Shown piece after piece: positions 18,239 through 26,861 of a stretch of 64,000 bases of DNA. The translations under genes were made by a program, and so were the position numbers. The stretch is from the NCBI GenBank assembly GCA_964479535.1, contig CAYZMM010000016.1:1-64000 (forward strand), read 5' to 3'. The notes below the pieces were generated by a model. That model searched no databases. It was not told the origin of the DNA and saw only the letters and a list, made by a program, of their open reading frames with translations. Position 1 is the first letter of the stretch; every line of letters begins with the position of its first letter. This DNA comes from S015-6 sp964479535. Its GTDB lineage: Bacteria; Desulfobacterota; DSWW01.

Positions 18239-20398
18239 CTAGAAGGCGAACTGCACCGCGCCGCCGATGAAGTGGTTTCGCATGGGCAGGTAGCTCGCCT
18301 CGTTGTTGACGAAATCCTGCTCGTTCGTCACGTTGAACACCTCGCCGAAGACCCGGAACCGCTGCCTCCAGAAGTCCACGGCGACCCTCGTGTCGACGAG
18401 GGTGTATCCGTTGAGCTCGGCGCGGCCGGGACCGAACAGCTCGTCCGCGCAGTAGTCCGAGGTGGTCCGCACCACCACGCCGGCCTCCAGGCCGACGAAG
18501 TCGTGCACGTGCCGGCTGTACCAGGTCGCCCCCGCCCGGGCCAGATGGTTCGGGTAATTGACGAGCTGCTCCCCGCTCCCCCGGTCCGTGGCGTCCTGGT
18601 ACTGGTAGTTGGCAAAGATCGTGATCTCGTCGATGGGCTTTGCCGAGACATCGATTTCGACCCCCTTGATCTCCACGTCCTGGATGTTCTCGTTCCGGTT
18701 CAGCAGGCCGAAGGCGAAGAAGGGGGGAACCGGGTCCGGCGCCGTCACCGTGGGTTCGATCCAGTCCTCCCCCCGCACCCAGAAGGGGGTCACCCGGGTC
18801 CGCAGCCGGCTCTCGAAGAACTCGTTCTCCAGGCTCAGCTCGAAGCTGTCGACCGTCTCGGGGCCGAGGTCCTCGTTCCCGATGAAGGTGGTCGTGAAGA
18901 GGTAGAGGTTCGGAATGAGAGGAACCACGTTCATCGACCAGGGCGGGCTCTCCTTCTCCTGTATGTTCGTCGCCCGGAAGGCGCGGGCCGCCGAGACCCG
19001 AACGCGCCCGGCATCCAGGTAGCGCCAGATCAGCGCGCCCTTGGGTGACCACCGGCTCGCGTACCCCTGTTTGTGGTCGTAGCGGACGCCGGCCACCACC
19101 TCCAGCCTTCCGTCGAAGAAGAGCCAGTCGTCCTGCACATACACGCCGAAGTTCAGCTTTTTCCGATCCAGATTGAACCCGGGGTGGTAGAACACCTGCG
19201 GGACCAGGGCGCCGGTCCCTGCGTCGGTCACGCTCCGGAACCCGCGGTCGCGGTAGACCTCGCCGCCGAGGGTCAGTGTGTTGCCTTCAAAGACATTCCA
19301 GTGAAACCCGGCCACGCCCCGCACCCGGTCTCCCCCGTACCGGTTGTTGCTCGCCACCACGTTGAGAGGCAGGAAGTCGACCGCCGTCTCGCCGAAGTAG
19401 ATGATCTCCTCCGAGAAATAGTCCACGGCGAAATAGACCTCCCATGCCTCGGAGGGAATCCAGGTCCCGTGGAAATTGAGGTACTCGTTCCGCACGTCGT
19501 TGCGGTTCTTCAGCTCCTTGATCAGGGAGACCCCGATCTTCGTCCCGCTGTCGAAGAAGCCCCCGGAGAGGTGAAGCTCCAGCTGCTCCACGGGGTAGGC
19601 CCGTGCGTGAACGTGAAACCGGTCGTCCGTGTATCCGGTGCTGCCGCCGGCAATGAAGGGGCTCACGAATTCCGTGTTCAGCAGGTAGTCATCGGTCCGG
19701 TAGTGGTTGTGGGACGCGAAGATCGAGAACCTCTTCCCGTCCGTCCCGTGAACCGTTTCGGTGTTCACGGCCTTTCCGAAATCGCCCGCCTTGTACTGCC
19801 CGGAGAACCCAAAGGAAGGGCTGTTCGCCCACCCGTCCCTGGTGATGACGTGGATGACCCCTCCCTCGGCGTTCGAGCCGTACAGCGCGGAGACCGGCCC
19901 CCGTACGATCTCGATGCGCTCGATCGCCTCCACCGGAACGGAGGAGAAGAACCAGTAGTCCTGAAAGGGGCTGTTCCAGGGCTGCCCGTCCACCAGGAGC
20001 AGGACCCGCTCCGTGCCCCGGGTGCCCCGTATCCGGACGTCCTGCGGGAAGCCGGTTCCAACGCCCTGGAAGGAGAAGGTCGTGATCCCGAGCTGAAACT
20101 CGATGATGTCCTGGAAGTTCTGCCAGGGGAGCCGCCGGATCTCCTCGGAGGTGATGACCTTGACCACCGAGGGGGCATTCGCCCGGTCGACGGCCCTGCG
20201 GGTGGCCGTCACCACGACCTCGTCCAGCTTGTACGTGCCGGGTTGGTCCTGCGGGGACGCTTCGCCGGCAAGGTCCTGGCTTAGGTCCGCGTTCATTGGC
20301 TGTGCGGCACTGTCTTGTGCCGAAAGGCTCCCGGTGGGGAAAAGGAGCCCCCAGAGAAGACCTCCCGCAAGAGCGATCGAAAGATACTGATTCTTCAT
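18239..20398 (-). CDS. TonB-dependent outer-membrane receptor
   Basis: 719 residues from ATG 20398; signal peptide MKNQYLSIALAGGLLWGLLF ending near SLSAQ. The TonB box lies near LDEVVVTATRR. The plug domain follows (NAPSVVKVITSEEIRRLPWQ, RGTRGTERVLLLVDGQPWNS, ERIEIVRGPVSALYGSNAEG, GVIHVITRD), then a 22-strand-type barrel ending in aromatic QFAF. It sits between cbiO and cobN, so a metal chelate or metallo-tetrapyrrole substrate is likely. It is separated from cbiO by 176 AT-richer bases, so it may have its own promoter. No ligand-specific motif was recognised. Confidence 0.9.
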   Translation of the reverse strand: MKNQYLSIALAGGLLWGLLFPTGSLSAQDSAAQPMNADLSQDLAGEASPQDQPGTYKLDEVVVTATRRAVDRANAPSVVKVITSEEIRRLPWQNFQDIIEFQLGITTFSFQGVGTGFPQDVRIRGTRGTERVLLLVDGQPWNSPFQDYWFFSSVPVEAIERIEIVRGPVSALYGSNAEGGVIHVITRDGWANSPSFGFSGQYKAGDFGKAVNTETVHGTDGKRFSIFASHNHYRTDDYLLNTEFVSPFIAGGSTGYTDDRFHVHARAYPVEQLELHLSGGFFDSGTKIGVSLIKELKNRNDVRNEYLNFHGTWIPSEAWEVYFAVDYFSEEIIYFGETAVDFLPLNVVASNNRYGGDRVRGVAGFHWNVFEGNTLTLGGEVYRDRGFRSVTDAGTGALVPQVFYHPGFNLDRKKLNFGVYVQDDWLFFDGRLEVVAGVRYDHKQGYASRWSPKGALIWRYLDAGRVRVSAARAFRATNIQEKESPPWSMNVVPLIPNLYLFTTTFIGNEDLGPETVDSFELSLENEFFESRLRTRVTPFWVRGEDWIEPTVTAPDPVPPFFAFGLLNRNENIQDVEIKGVEIDVSAKPIDEITIFANYQYQDATDRGSGEQLVNYPNHLARAGATWYSRHVHDFVGLEAGVVVRTTSDYCADELFGPGRAELNGYTLVDTRVAVDFWRQRFRVFGEVFNVTNEQDFVNNEASYLPMRNHFIGGAVQFAF

Positions 20399-20574
20399 GG
20401 CTTTTCCGATTCGTTTTATCCGAGGAAATCCAAAAGAGTTGAAGGGAATCACACAAGCGCAGATACGAATCCAATTCTAGTATTTGTTTAATGCTACGGA
20501 TATCATTGCGGTAGCACAAAACTCCGAGTCTTTCAAAAGAGAAACGGTCGCAGAACGCCGGGCAACGACTCGCC

Positions 20575-21348
20575 CTAGTCTCCTTTACGGCCGCGCGGGC
20601 TATGGTGTTCATACCGGTGAGGCAGGAGCGAATGCGGCACCTCCAGGTTACAGGATTCCATCAGATCCTCATCGGCCAGAACCCTTGCGGGATCGCCCTG
20701 AGCCACGAGTCGGCCGCAATCCAGAACCAGCACGCGTGAGCAGAGGTCCAGGACCATCTCGAGGTCGTGGGTGGCGAGAACCCGGGCATTGTCGAGCCCG
20801 TGAAGGTGCCGGATGAGGCTGCGGCGCGACTTCGGGTCCAGGTTGGACGAAGGTTCGTCCAGGAGCAGGATCCCCGGCTCCGTGACGAGGACCCCCGCAA
20901 GAGATGCCAGCCTCTTCTGCCCCGCGGAAAGATGGCCTGGGAACTTGTCCTCCATTCCGCTCAGTCCACGGTCTGCAATGGCTCTGCGCACCGCCCGGTC
21001 CAGCTCTTCTCCCTTCATTCCGCTATTCATCGCGCCGAAGGCAACGTCTTCGTAGAGCGTCGGCATGAAGAGCTGATCGTCCGCATTCTGGAAGAGCATT
21101 CCCACCTCCCTGCGAACCTTGCGGAGCGTCTTCTTTTCCACCCGGAGACCCTGCACGGTGATTTCACCCCCTTCAAGTTGAAGGAAACCGACGACACAGA
21201 GCATGAGCGTCGTCTTTCCCGCACCGGATGGGCCCACGAGGCCGACCGCCTCGGTCGGACCCACCGAAAAGGTCACGCCCTCGATCGCATGGGTCCCGTC
21301 GGGATATCTGTAGGAGGCGTCTCGAACGTCCAGAGTGTGAGGGTTCAT
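20575..21348 (-). CDS. cbiO: CbiO-type ECF transporter ATPase (cobalt/nickel)
   Basis: 257 residues. Walker A GPSGAGKTT near residue 40, Q-loop LFQNADDQLF, signature LSAGQK near 143, Walker B ILLLDEPSSNLD near 163 and an H-loop in ATHDLEMV. The double Q/D in FQNADDQLF is characteristic of ECF ATPases (CbiO/EcfA). The start ATG overlaps the cbiQ stop as ATGA; an in-frame ATG 15 bases upstream is less likely. It energises CbiQ-CbiM for Co2+ or Ni2+ import across the inner membrane. Confidence 0.92.
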   Translation of the reverse strand: MNPHTLDVRDASYRYPDGTHAIEGVTFSVGPTEAVGLVGPSGAGKTTLMLCVVGFLQLEGGEITVQGLRVEKKTLRKVRREVGMLFQNADDQLFMPTLYEDVAFGAMNSGMKGEELDRAVRRAIADRGLSGMEDKFPGHLSAGQKRLASLAGVLVTEPGILLLDEPSSNLDPKSRRSLIRHLHGLDNARVLATHDLEMVLDLCSRVLVLDCGRLVAQGDPARVLADEDLMESCNLEVPHSLLPHRYEHHSPRGRKGD

Positions 21349-22133
21349 CTCGTCAAGACCCATTCGCCCAGCCGGTCCGTGACGGGGAGCACCCTCAATC
21401 CCAGGCTGTATGTGCTGACAAGGACGAGAAACACGGTGTCTGAAAAGCCCCAGGAAACGCGTCTGGGGCTTCGAACCCGGCCGTCGAAGCCCCTGGCGAG
21501 CATGGCGCGCCAGATGCCTTCACTCCGTTCGACGGTGCGCAGGAGAAGCACGGAAAGCATGCCTGCGGCCTCCCGCGGAGAGGTCCGGGAAGTTCCCGCC
21601 CGCAGAGCCCGGGCGCGGCGCATCCTGCCTGCCTCGTCCACAAGGACGAACAGGTACCGATACAGCAGAAGCAGCTGGACCACCAGAGCCCGGGGAAGGC
21701 GCAGCGCCCCCAATGCCTCCGCAACCCTGGGCACGGGGGTCGTGGCGATCAGGACCATGGCGGCGCCGACGCAGAGGAGGCCCCGCAGGAGGATGGAGGC
21801 GAAGCTCACCCAACCGCCCGTGATGCGTAAGCCCTCGAATTCGATCATGATGGCTCGATCGAGGAGCGGATTGAAGATGCCGACCAACAGGATGAAGGGA
21901 AGGGCGACGGCGAGCCGCCGGACGATCAGGCCGAAGGGAACGAAGGCCAGGACGGCAATGCACACAGGAAAGGCCAGAAAGGGCAGAAGCCCGCTCAGCG
22001 CGTATCGATCGAAGCTCACGACCGAGAGGATGAAGACCAGGGTGGCCAGCACCTTGGCCCTAGGGTCCAGGCGATGAACGACACTGTCCAGATAGGCATG
22101 GCGATCGAGACGGCTCGCATCGAGGAAGCTCAA
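21345..22133 (-). CDS. cbiQ: CbiQ-type ECF transporter transmembrane coupling protein
   Basis: 262 residues. LDRHAYLDSVVHRLDPRAKV is the classic CbiQ N-terminus, followed by several membrane helices (VLATLVFILSVVSF, LLPFLAFPVCIAVLAFV, VALPFILLVGIFNPLL). The coupling helices carry the Ala-Arg-Gly signatures: RRARALRAG and MLARGFDG. No ATG is available at the right place. A TTG whose last two bases begin the cbiM stop (TTGA overlap, 22133) has a GGAGGAGAGG Shine-Dalgarno and gives the family N-terminus MSFLDASRLD. It couples CbiO ATP hydrolysis to CbiM. Confidence 0.9.
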   Translation of the reverse strand: MSFLDASRLDRHAYLDSVVHRLDPRAKVLATLVFILSVVSFDRYALSGLLPFLAFPVCIAVLAFVPFGLIVRRLAVALPFILLVGIFNPLLDRAIMIEFEGLRITGGWVSFASILLRGLLCVGAAMVLIATTPVPRVAEALGALRLPRALVVQLLLLYRYLFVLVDEAGRMRRARALRAGTSRTSPREAAGMLSVLLLRTVERSEGIWRAMLARGFDGRVRSPRRVSWGFSDTVFLVLVSTYSLGLRVLPVTDRLGEWVLTR

Positions 22134-23218
22134 CGGGACCCCTCTCCTCCCTTCCGCAATCCTCTGCCGCGAATCCTGGAGAGGATGAAGGCGATGAAAC
22201 AGACAAGGGCGAGCACGACCAAGGATCCGACGACGCCGGACAGGCTTCTGCCGGCGGACACCTCCGGCCATGCCTCTTCTTCCGTTTGGGCGGCCGCTTC
22301 CCCGCCCGGTTCTCTGGTCTCGGGTTGCACCGCGCCGATGTCGTAACCGGCAAGGGGCGCGGTCTTCTCCTGAATCTTTGAGAGTCGACCGCTCAGTCCC
22401 TCCGAGGCCCCCGGCAGTTCTTCCGATCCGACGATCTTCCGGATGCTCCACTCAAGTCCGTCGGGATGGGCCGAGGCGAACCAGGCGATCAGCCCTCCGA
22501 TCACGAGACTCGCCGTGAAGAGGATCCCTACGAGGGGCCGGAAGGAAGGCTTGCTCTGTTTGAAGGCCCGGCCGATGCCGAGACTGTCCTGCACGATCTC
22601 CGGCCGGATCCTGTTTATGAGATTCACAACGGTCAGGGTGACGAATCCCTCGACGAGGGCAATGGGCAGGTGGATCCCGAGCATGGCGATCGAGAATTCC
22701 TTCAGGGGCAGCTCGCTCTTCCCCGAGAGCACCGTCTGGACGGCAACGCTGAAGGCCCCCAATTCGAGGGAGACCAGGATGCCGAGCATGGCGGCAAGGC
22801 TCAGTCTTGCATAGGTGGGGTTTCCTCCCACGAGGAGCCGGTAGATCCACCAGCCGAGCAGGCACGGATAGAGACCGAGATTCCAGACGTTCGTCCCGAG
22901 CGCCAGGATCCCTCCGTCCGCGAAGAGAAGGGCCTGCACGATGAGGACGGAGGCGATCGTGATGAAGGCCGCATAAGGCCCGAGGAGCATGGCCAGGAGC
23001 ATACCGCCTCCGATGTGCCCCGACGAGCCCGTACCGGGAATCGTGAAGTTGATCATCTGGGCGGCAAAGACGAAGGCGCCCAGGACCCCCATCAGGGGAA
23101 TCTTCCGATCATCGGGCCCCTGTCCGATCCGTCTCGCGCTGTATGCGAGTACGCCGCCGCTGGCGGCCAGGAACCCCAAGCCGACAGCGGGTGACAGAAG
23201 TGCATCCGCCATGTGCAT
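22130..23218 (-). CDS. cbiM: CbiM/NikM substrate-capture protein fused to a PDGLE (CbiN/NikN-like) domain
   Basis: 362 residues. The mature N-terminus MHMADALLS is decisive: the amino-terminal Met-His pair of CbiM/NikM proteins coordinates Co2+ or Ni2+. It fixes the start at 23218 rather than further upstream. Six to seven membrane segments follow with GTGSSGHIGGGMLLAMLLGP and GIHLPIALVEGFVTLTVV. From about residue 245 a second part has a membrane helix, then HPDGLEWSIRKIVGSEEL (the PDGLE motif), an extracytoplasmic stretch and a final helix (GVVGSLVVLALVCFIAFILS). PDGLE proteins replace CbiN/NikN and are sometimes fused, as here. Co versus Ni cannot be decided; CooT nearby favours Ni, CobN favours Co. 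Confidence 0.92.
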   Translation of the reverse strand: MHMADALLSPAVGLGFLAASGGVLAYSARRIGQGPDDRKIPLMGVLGAFVFAAQMINFTIPGTGSSGHIGGGMLLAMLLGPYAAFITIASVLIVQALLFADGGILALGTNVWNLGLYPCLLGWWIYRLLVGGNPTYARLSLAAMLGILVSLELGAFSVAVQTVLSGKSELPLKEFSIAMLGIHLPIALVEGFVTLTVVNLINRIRPEIVQDSLGIGRAFKQSKPSFRPLVGILFTASLVIGGLIAWFASAHPDGLEWSIRKIVGSEELPGASEGLSGRLSKIQEKTAPLAGYDIGAVQPETREPGGEAAAQTEEEAWPEVSAGRSLSGVVGSLVVLALVCFIAFILSRIRGRGLRKGGEGSR

Positions 23219-23409
23219 GACAAAGGCCTCCTCGACCCGGAACGGCCCCGTTTTTCCGGACGTTAAGTAAAATCGTCTTTTTCTAGCCTGTGCACGTAAC
23301 GGTGGCACAGACCGGGGGGATGCACAGGGTCATCCCCCCACCGGAAAACCTTCAGCCTGACAGCCGCCCCGGAGGGGCGGCGCTCTCTTTCACCCTCACG
23401 AAGGCGGTC
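23219..23409 (-). promoter_or_regulatory. Structured intergenic leader with successive hairpins upstream of cbiM
   Basis: Reading on the minus strand after the lipoprotein stop codon there are several strong stem-loops. GCCGCCCC/GGGGCGGC lies near 23366-23386. GGGGGGATG/CATCCCCCC lies near 23311-23336. An imperfect CTGTGCC-GTGCACAG stem lies near 23285-23310. A CGGAA/TTCCG stem close to the cbiM start follows. The first could end transcription of the upstream gene only weakly, since no T-run follows it. The series may be a metal-responsive leader or attenuator for cbiMQO. It lacks the conserved blocks of a cobalamin riboswitch. Confidence 0.4.
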
Positions 23410-24483
23410 TCAGTGCAGGCAGTGCCCTTCCCCGCAGTGGCCGAGTGTGCCCAGGGAGTAAACCAGCATCCCGTAGGCATACTGCAGCTCGGGGTAGGTG
23501 GCCGACAGATCGCCCCACTGTTCGCGAAGCTCCTCCTGCGTGGCCGTGATGCAGAAGTCCTCACCTGCATTGCAACCGTCCGCCACAGCCAGTTTGTTGA
23601 AGGGCTCGAACCCGGGCGCGAAATCGTCCAGGTCCGGGTCGGGTTCCTCTCCGTTGCCGAAGATGTGGTCGGAGTGAAAGGTCATCTCCACCCATCCGGT
23701 GCCCCCGGCCGTCACCAGGCCCGGTTGTTCCGGGTCTCCTTCCCAGGTGCACGAAGACCAGGCAAGGCCCGATGCCTCCGGATCTCCATCCAGGACGGGA
23801 AGCAGCCGGATGTCGAACCCGACCGTCTCCACGCCATCCGAGGCCGTTCCCACCATGCGCAGCCCGTAGCCCTCCATCGCTTCGGCCGCCTCCTCGCAAT
23901 CCCCTGCGTCCATGGCCGGGCAGGTGCCGGTGTAGGCCCCCAGCTCCCTTTCCACGGGCTTGATGTTGAAATTGACGGAATTGTAATCTCCCGTCTCTGC
24001 AACGTTGTCCAGCGCGTCGCTGTCCTCCACTACGCCGACCAGCGTGCGATCCTCTCCCTGTCCGGCGAGCGGGGTCTGGTGCAGGTCGACCAGATAGTCT
24101 CCGACGAGCGCAACGTGCACCTCGCCCGCGGTGATCCCGGTGTGGGGATGCCCCGCGTGCATCGGTTTCACCACGGCCTGTGCAGTCCTGAAGCCCGCCC
24201 CCTGCGCGTTACCGTTATCGCCCTCCACGGTGCCCTGAAGGGCCGTGGGCCCGAAGAGGTTGACGAAGAAGTGGTCAAAGGCGACCGTCCAGCCGTCCTT
24301 GGAGACAAAGGGCTCGCGGATGAAGTCCTCTCCGTTTGCCATGAACTCGACCGTGCCCGTCTGCACGGATTCGTCCCCCGCTCCGTTGTAGTCATCGCTG
24401 CTGCAGGCGGTGAGCCCGAGCAGGAGGCCCATGACGAGCAGCGGGCATATCCGATATTTCCCTTTCTGAAGCATCCAACGCAT
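23410..24483 (-). CDS. Lipoprotein of unknown function in the Ni/Co uptake operon
   Basis: 357 residues. Type II signal peptide MRWMLQKGKYRICPLLVMGL with lipobox LTAC, then a Ser/Asp-rich linker. The body is acidic and Gly/Asp-rich, with FIREPFVSKDGWTVAFDHFF, HAGHPHTGITAGEVHVALVG and VEDSDALDNVAETGDYNSVN. The C-terminus GEGHCLH carries Cys and His. His clusters (HAGHPHTG, HCGEGHCLH) and scattered Cys pairs suggest metal or chelate binding. It lies 81 bases after a TonB receptor and before cbiM, so a surface or periplasmic partner of the receptor is the natural guess, analogous in position to HmuY or BtuG-type lipoproteins. I do not recognise the family. Confidence 0.8.
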   Translation of the reverse strand: MRWMLQKGKYRICPLLVMGLLLGLTACSSDDYNGAGDESVQTGTVEFMANGEDFIREPFVSKDGWTVAFDHFFVNLFGPTALQGTVEGDNGNAQGAGFRTAQAVVKPMHAGHPHTGITAGEVHVALVGDYLVDLHQTPLAGQGEDRTLVGVVEDSDALDNVAETGDYNSVNFNIKPVERELGAYTGTCPAMDAGDCEEAAEAMEGYGLRMVGTASDGVETVGFDIRLLPVLDGDPEASGLAWSSCTWEGDPEQPGLVTAGGTGWVEMTFHSDHIFGNGEEPDPDLDDFAPGFEPFNKLAVADGCNAGEDFCITATQEELREQWGDLSATYPELQYAYGMLVYSLGTLGHCGEGHCLH

Positions 24484-24564
24484 TTTCCATCCTCCTTCTT
24501 CTTCGAGTGGTCGTTTTTCCCGGTCCGCGACCGCTTCCCGGGTCCGGTTCGTTCCGTAAGGCTG

Positions 24565-26841
24565 CTAGAACTTCAGGGTCACCTCTCCCCGGATGGCGAA
24601 AGGCGTCCCCGGTGTAATGTACTTTCCTTGGTAGGTGGCCGTTCCCGCCGGACGGGTCGTGCTCGGTTCCGGGCTGGAGGGGTAGGCAAAGGACGTGTCG
24701 TCCCATTCCGTGTCGAACAGGTTCTCGATCGCGATCAAGACCGCCCACCGGCTTCTTTCGTAGCCCGCCAGGAGGTCCATCACGTAGTAGGCATCCGAAT
24801 AGAGGGTCGAAAAGGGCCTTTCTCTCGGAAGAGGCCTTTCCCCCACGTACCGTCCACGGAGGGACCCGTGGATTCCGGTCGGATGACGCACGGAGACCAC
24901 GTGCTGGAAGATGAATTCGGGCGTTCCCGGGATCTCGTCGCTGCTCATGCCCGCCTGCTCGTCTTTGAACTCCGCCTCGGTGTGAAAGACATCGAAGGTG
25001 AGGTAGACCCAGTCCAGCGGCTCGATGCGAAGCTCCACCTCCTGGCCGACCCTGCGGCTCGCGCCCCGAGGGATGGAGATTCCGGTCTCGGGCTCGAACA
25101 CGAGTTCCTCCTCCTTGTCGGCCCACCAGATCGTTGCGGCCAGGGAGGCCTTTCGGTCCCAGAAGTGCAGGCGGAAGGCGCCCTCCGCGCCCCTGGCCTT
25201 GGGAATCTCGTGTTGCAGTCCCGGGTACCGGGTGGGCAGCTCGACGCAGGATGAGTCGGGATAGCCGGAAACGTCGGGCGCCTCCTGGTTGGCGATCAGG
25301 GGCGCCCGGGTCGTGTAAAACCCCTCCCCGTAGTTCAGGAAGAGGTCCAGGGAGTTGAAGTATCTCCCGGGCCAGTCGAAAGGCGTGATGACGACCGAGG
25401 CCTTCGGGCTGTACGTCCACTGGTAGGTGTCGACGGATACGGGGACATCCTGGAGTGTGTCGGCCCGGTTCTCGCAGAGGTTCTTGAAGTCCACGTCCTG
25501 CGTCCCGTCCACGTCGTAGATGACCGCATCGAGCCGCAGCCCGGCCATGACCTGCAGGTACCTGTTGAGAAACAGGGTCTCCTTGAGATAGCCCCCCAGG
25601 TTGGTTTCCAGAAAGTCATAATCGGTGGTCTTGTTGAATCTCTCTCTCTTGTGCGTGTTCCACTGCATCTGGTGGACCTGGTCGACCCGGGCGTCGAGCC
25701 CGACCTTTGTCTGGAGGTCCAGGCCGAACAGGGGCGAGAGCAGGCTGTAGGAGGACCTCACGCCCCCGTAGTGCCTCTGCTCCCAGAGTTCGTACTGGTC
25801 CCCCTCGCTCGGGTCCGGGTTGAGCAGAAAATAGGTGTAGTTGGTGAAGAGCACGGTCTTGCGGTAGTTGTAGTATCCGACGATGCTGAAGGCCCGTTCC
25901 CCCCGGTGCCAGTCATACGAGAGACCCAGCAGGTGCCGGATCGATTCGCCCCCTCCGGAATCGTCCACCGAATCGAACCTCCCCACCGGGTTCCGCTGTA
26001 CGAAGGCGTAGTTCGTGGGCACGACGTCGGCCGAATCGAAGTCCGAGTGGTAATGGCTCGTCAGGAGGCGGAAGTCCCCATCCGTCCCGACAGGGATGAG
26101 AGCGCTGAAAAGGCCCCGGACACCCCACCACTCTCCCGGGTTCGTAAACCCGTCGCTGCGGTCTCCTTCGGCGGTGAAATAGATCTCGCGGCCGTCGAGG
26201 TTCACCCCAACCTGCCCGAGGCCCCGGAAGGTGTTGAAGCTCCCGTAGCTCATGCTCAACCGGTTTTCAGGTAGGTAGGGCCGTGTGAGGAAGTCCACGG
26301 CCCCGGCCACGGCAAAGTTGCCGTACTCGGGAAGGTAGGGTCCCTTGACCACCCGTATGCGCTGGAGGGTTTCCGGAATCAGGAAATGAAGGTCCAGGTA
26401 CCCCTGGCCGTGCACCTGTGAGGTTTCATTCAAGGGAATTCCGTCGAGGAAGCCTGCGAGGTCCTGGCCGTGTTCGGCGTCGAAGCCTCGGAGAAAGATC
26501 TGGTGGGCCTTGCCCCCGCCGGTGTGCTGGTTGATGAAGATGCCGGGCATGATCCGGAGCAGATCCGACGGCGTCTGGTTCGGGAAGTTGAGGAAATCCT
26601 TGTCCCGGATGAGCTGATCGGAGGCAGCGGTCGCCGGTTTCTCGGCCCGCACCTCCGTGGACTCGATCTCATAGACCTTCAAGCCTTGTTCCGACGCCGC
26701 CGGATCTTCCGCGGCGTAGGTGTTTGGGCCGACCAGGCAGAGAGCCGGCAGGCAACAGGCGAGAAGGAGCCTGCCGGTTCCCGAAGTGCGGGGAAGAAGT
26801 GAGATCGCTTGACGTAACCATCCGGCTGAGTTGTTTTGCAT
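24565..26841 (-). CDS. TonB-dependent outer-membrane receptor (first receptor of the Ni/Co operon)
   Basis: 758 residues from ATG 26841, which has GGAGG nine bases upstream. Signal peptide up to NTYAA. TonB box region VYEIESTEVRAE; plug with LIRDKDFLNFPNQTPSDLLR, HQIFLRGFDAEHGQDLAGFL, DGIPLNE, IRVVKGPYLPEYGNFAVAGA. The barrel ends with GEVTLKF. The plug wording (RGFDAEHGQDLA, FLDGIPLNExSQVHGQGYxD) belongs to a receptor subgroup that often sits with metal-transport genes. It is followed by the lipoprotein and cbiMQO, and preceded at 20 bases by the DUF3795-DUF3786 gene. Confidence 0.9.
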   Translation of the reverse strand: MQNNSAGWLRQAISLLPRTSGTGRLLLACCLPALCLVGPNTYAAEDPAASEQGLKVYEIESTEVRAEKPATAASDQLIRDKDFLNFPNQTPSDLLRIMPGIFINQHTGGGKAHQIFLRGFDAEHGQDLAGFLDGIPLNETSQVHGQGYLDLHFLIPETLQRIRVVKGPYLPEYGNFAVAGAVDFLTRPYLPENRLSMSYGSFNTFRGLGQVGVNLDGREIYFTAEGDRSDGFTNPGEWWGVRGLFSALIPVGTDGDFRLLTSHYHSDFDSADVVPTNYAFVQRNPVGRFDSVDDSGGGESIRHLLGLSYDWHRGERAFSIVGYYNYRKTVLFTNYTYFLLNPDPSEGDQYELWEQRHYGGVRSSYSLLSPLFGLDLQTKVGLDARVDQVHQMQWNTHKRERFNKTTDYDFLETNLGGYLKETLFLNRYLQVMAGLRLDAVIYDVDGTQDVDFKNLCENRADTLQDVPVSVDTYQWTYSPKASVVITPFDWPGRYFNSLDLFLNYGEGFYTTRAPLIANQEAPDVSGYPDSSCVELPTRYPGLQHEIPKARGAEGAFRLHFWDRKASLAATIWWADKEEELVFEPETGISIPRGASRRVGQEVELRIEPLDWVYLTFDVFHTEAEFKDEQAGMSSDEIPGTPEFIFQHVVSVRHPTGIHGSLRGRYVGERPLPRERPFSTLYSDAYYVMDLLAGYERSRWAVLIAIENLFDTEWDDTSFAYPSSPEPSTTRPAGTATYQGKYITPGTPFAIRGEVTLKF

Positions 26842-26861
26842 TTGCAGATGCCTCCATTCGG

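Noticed and set aside
16545..19052. 835-codon minus-strand frame spanning the TonB receptor/cobN junction
   Set aside because: It is an out-of-frame shadow rich in Arg/Gly/Pro; the cobN and receptor frames carry the family motifs.
23219..23409. Cobalamin riboswitch before cbiM
   Set aside because: None of the conserved B12-aptamer blocks found at 56.4-56.5 kb is present.
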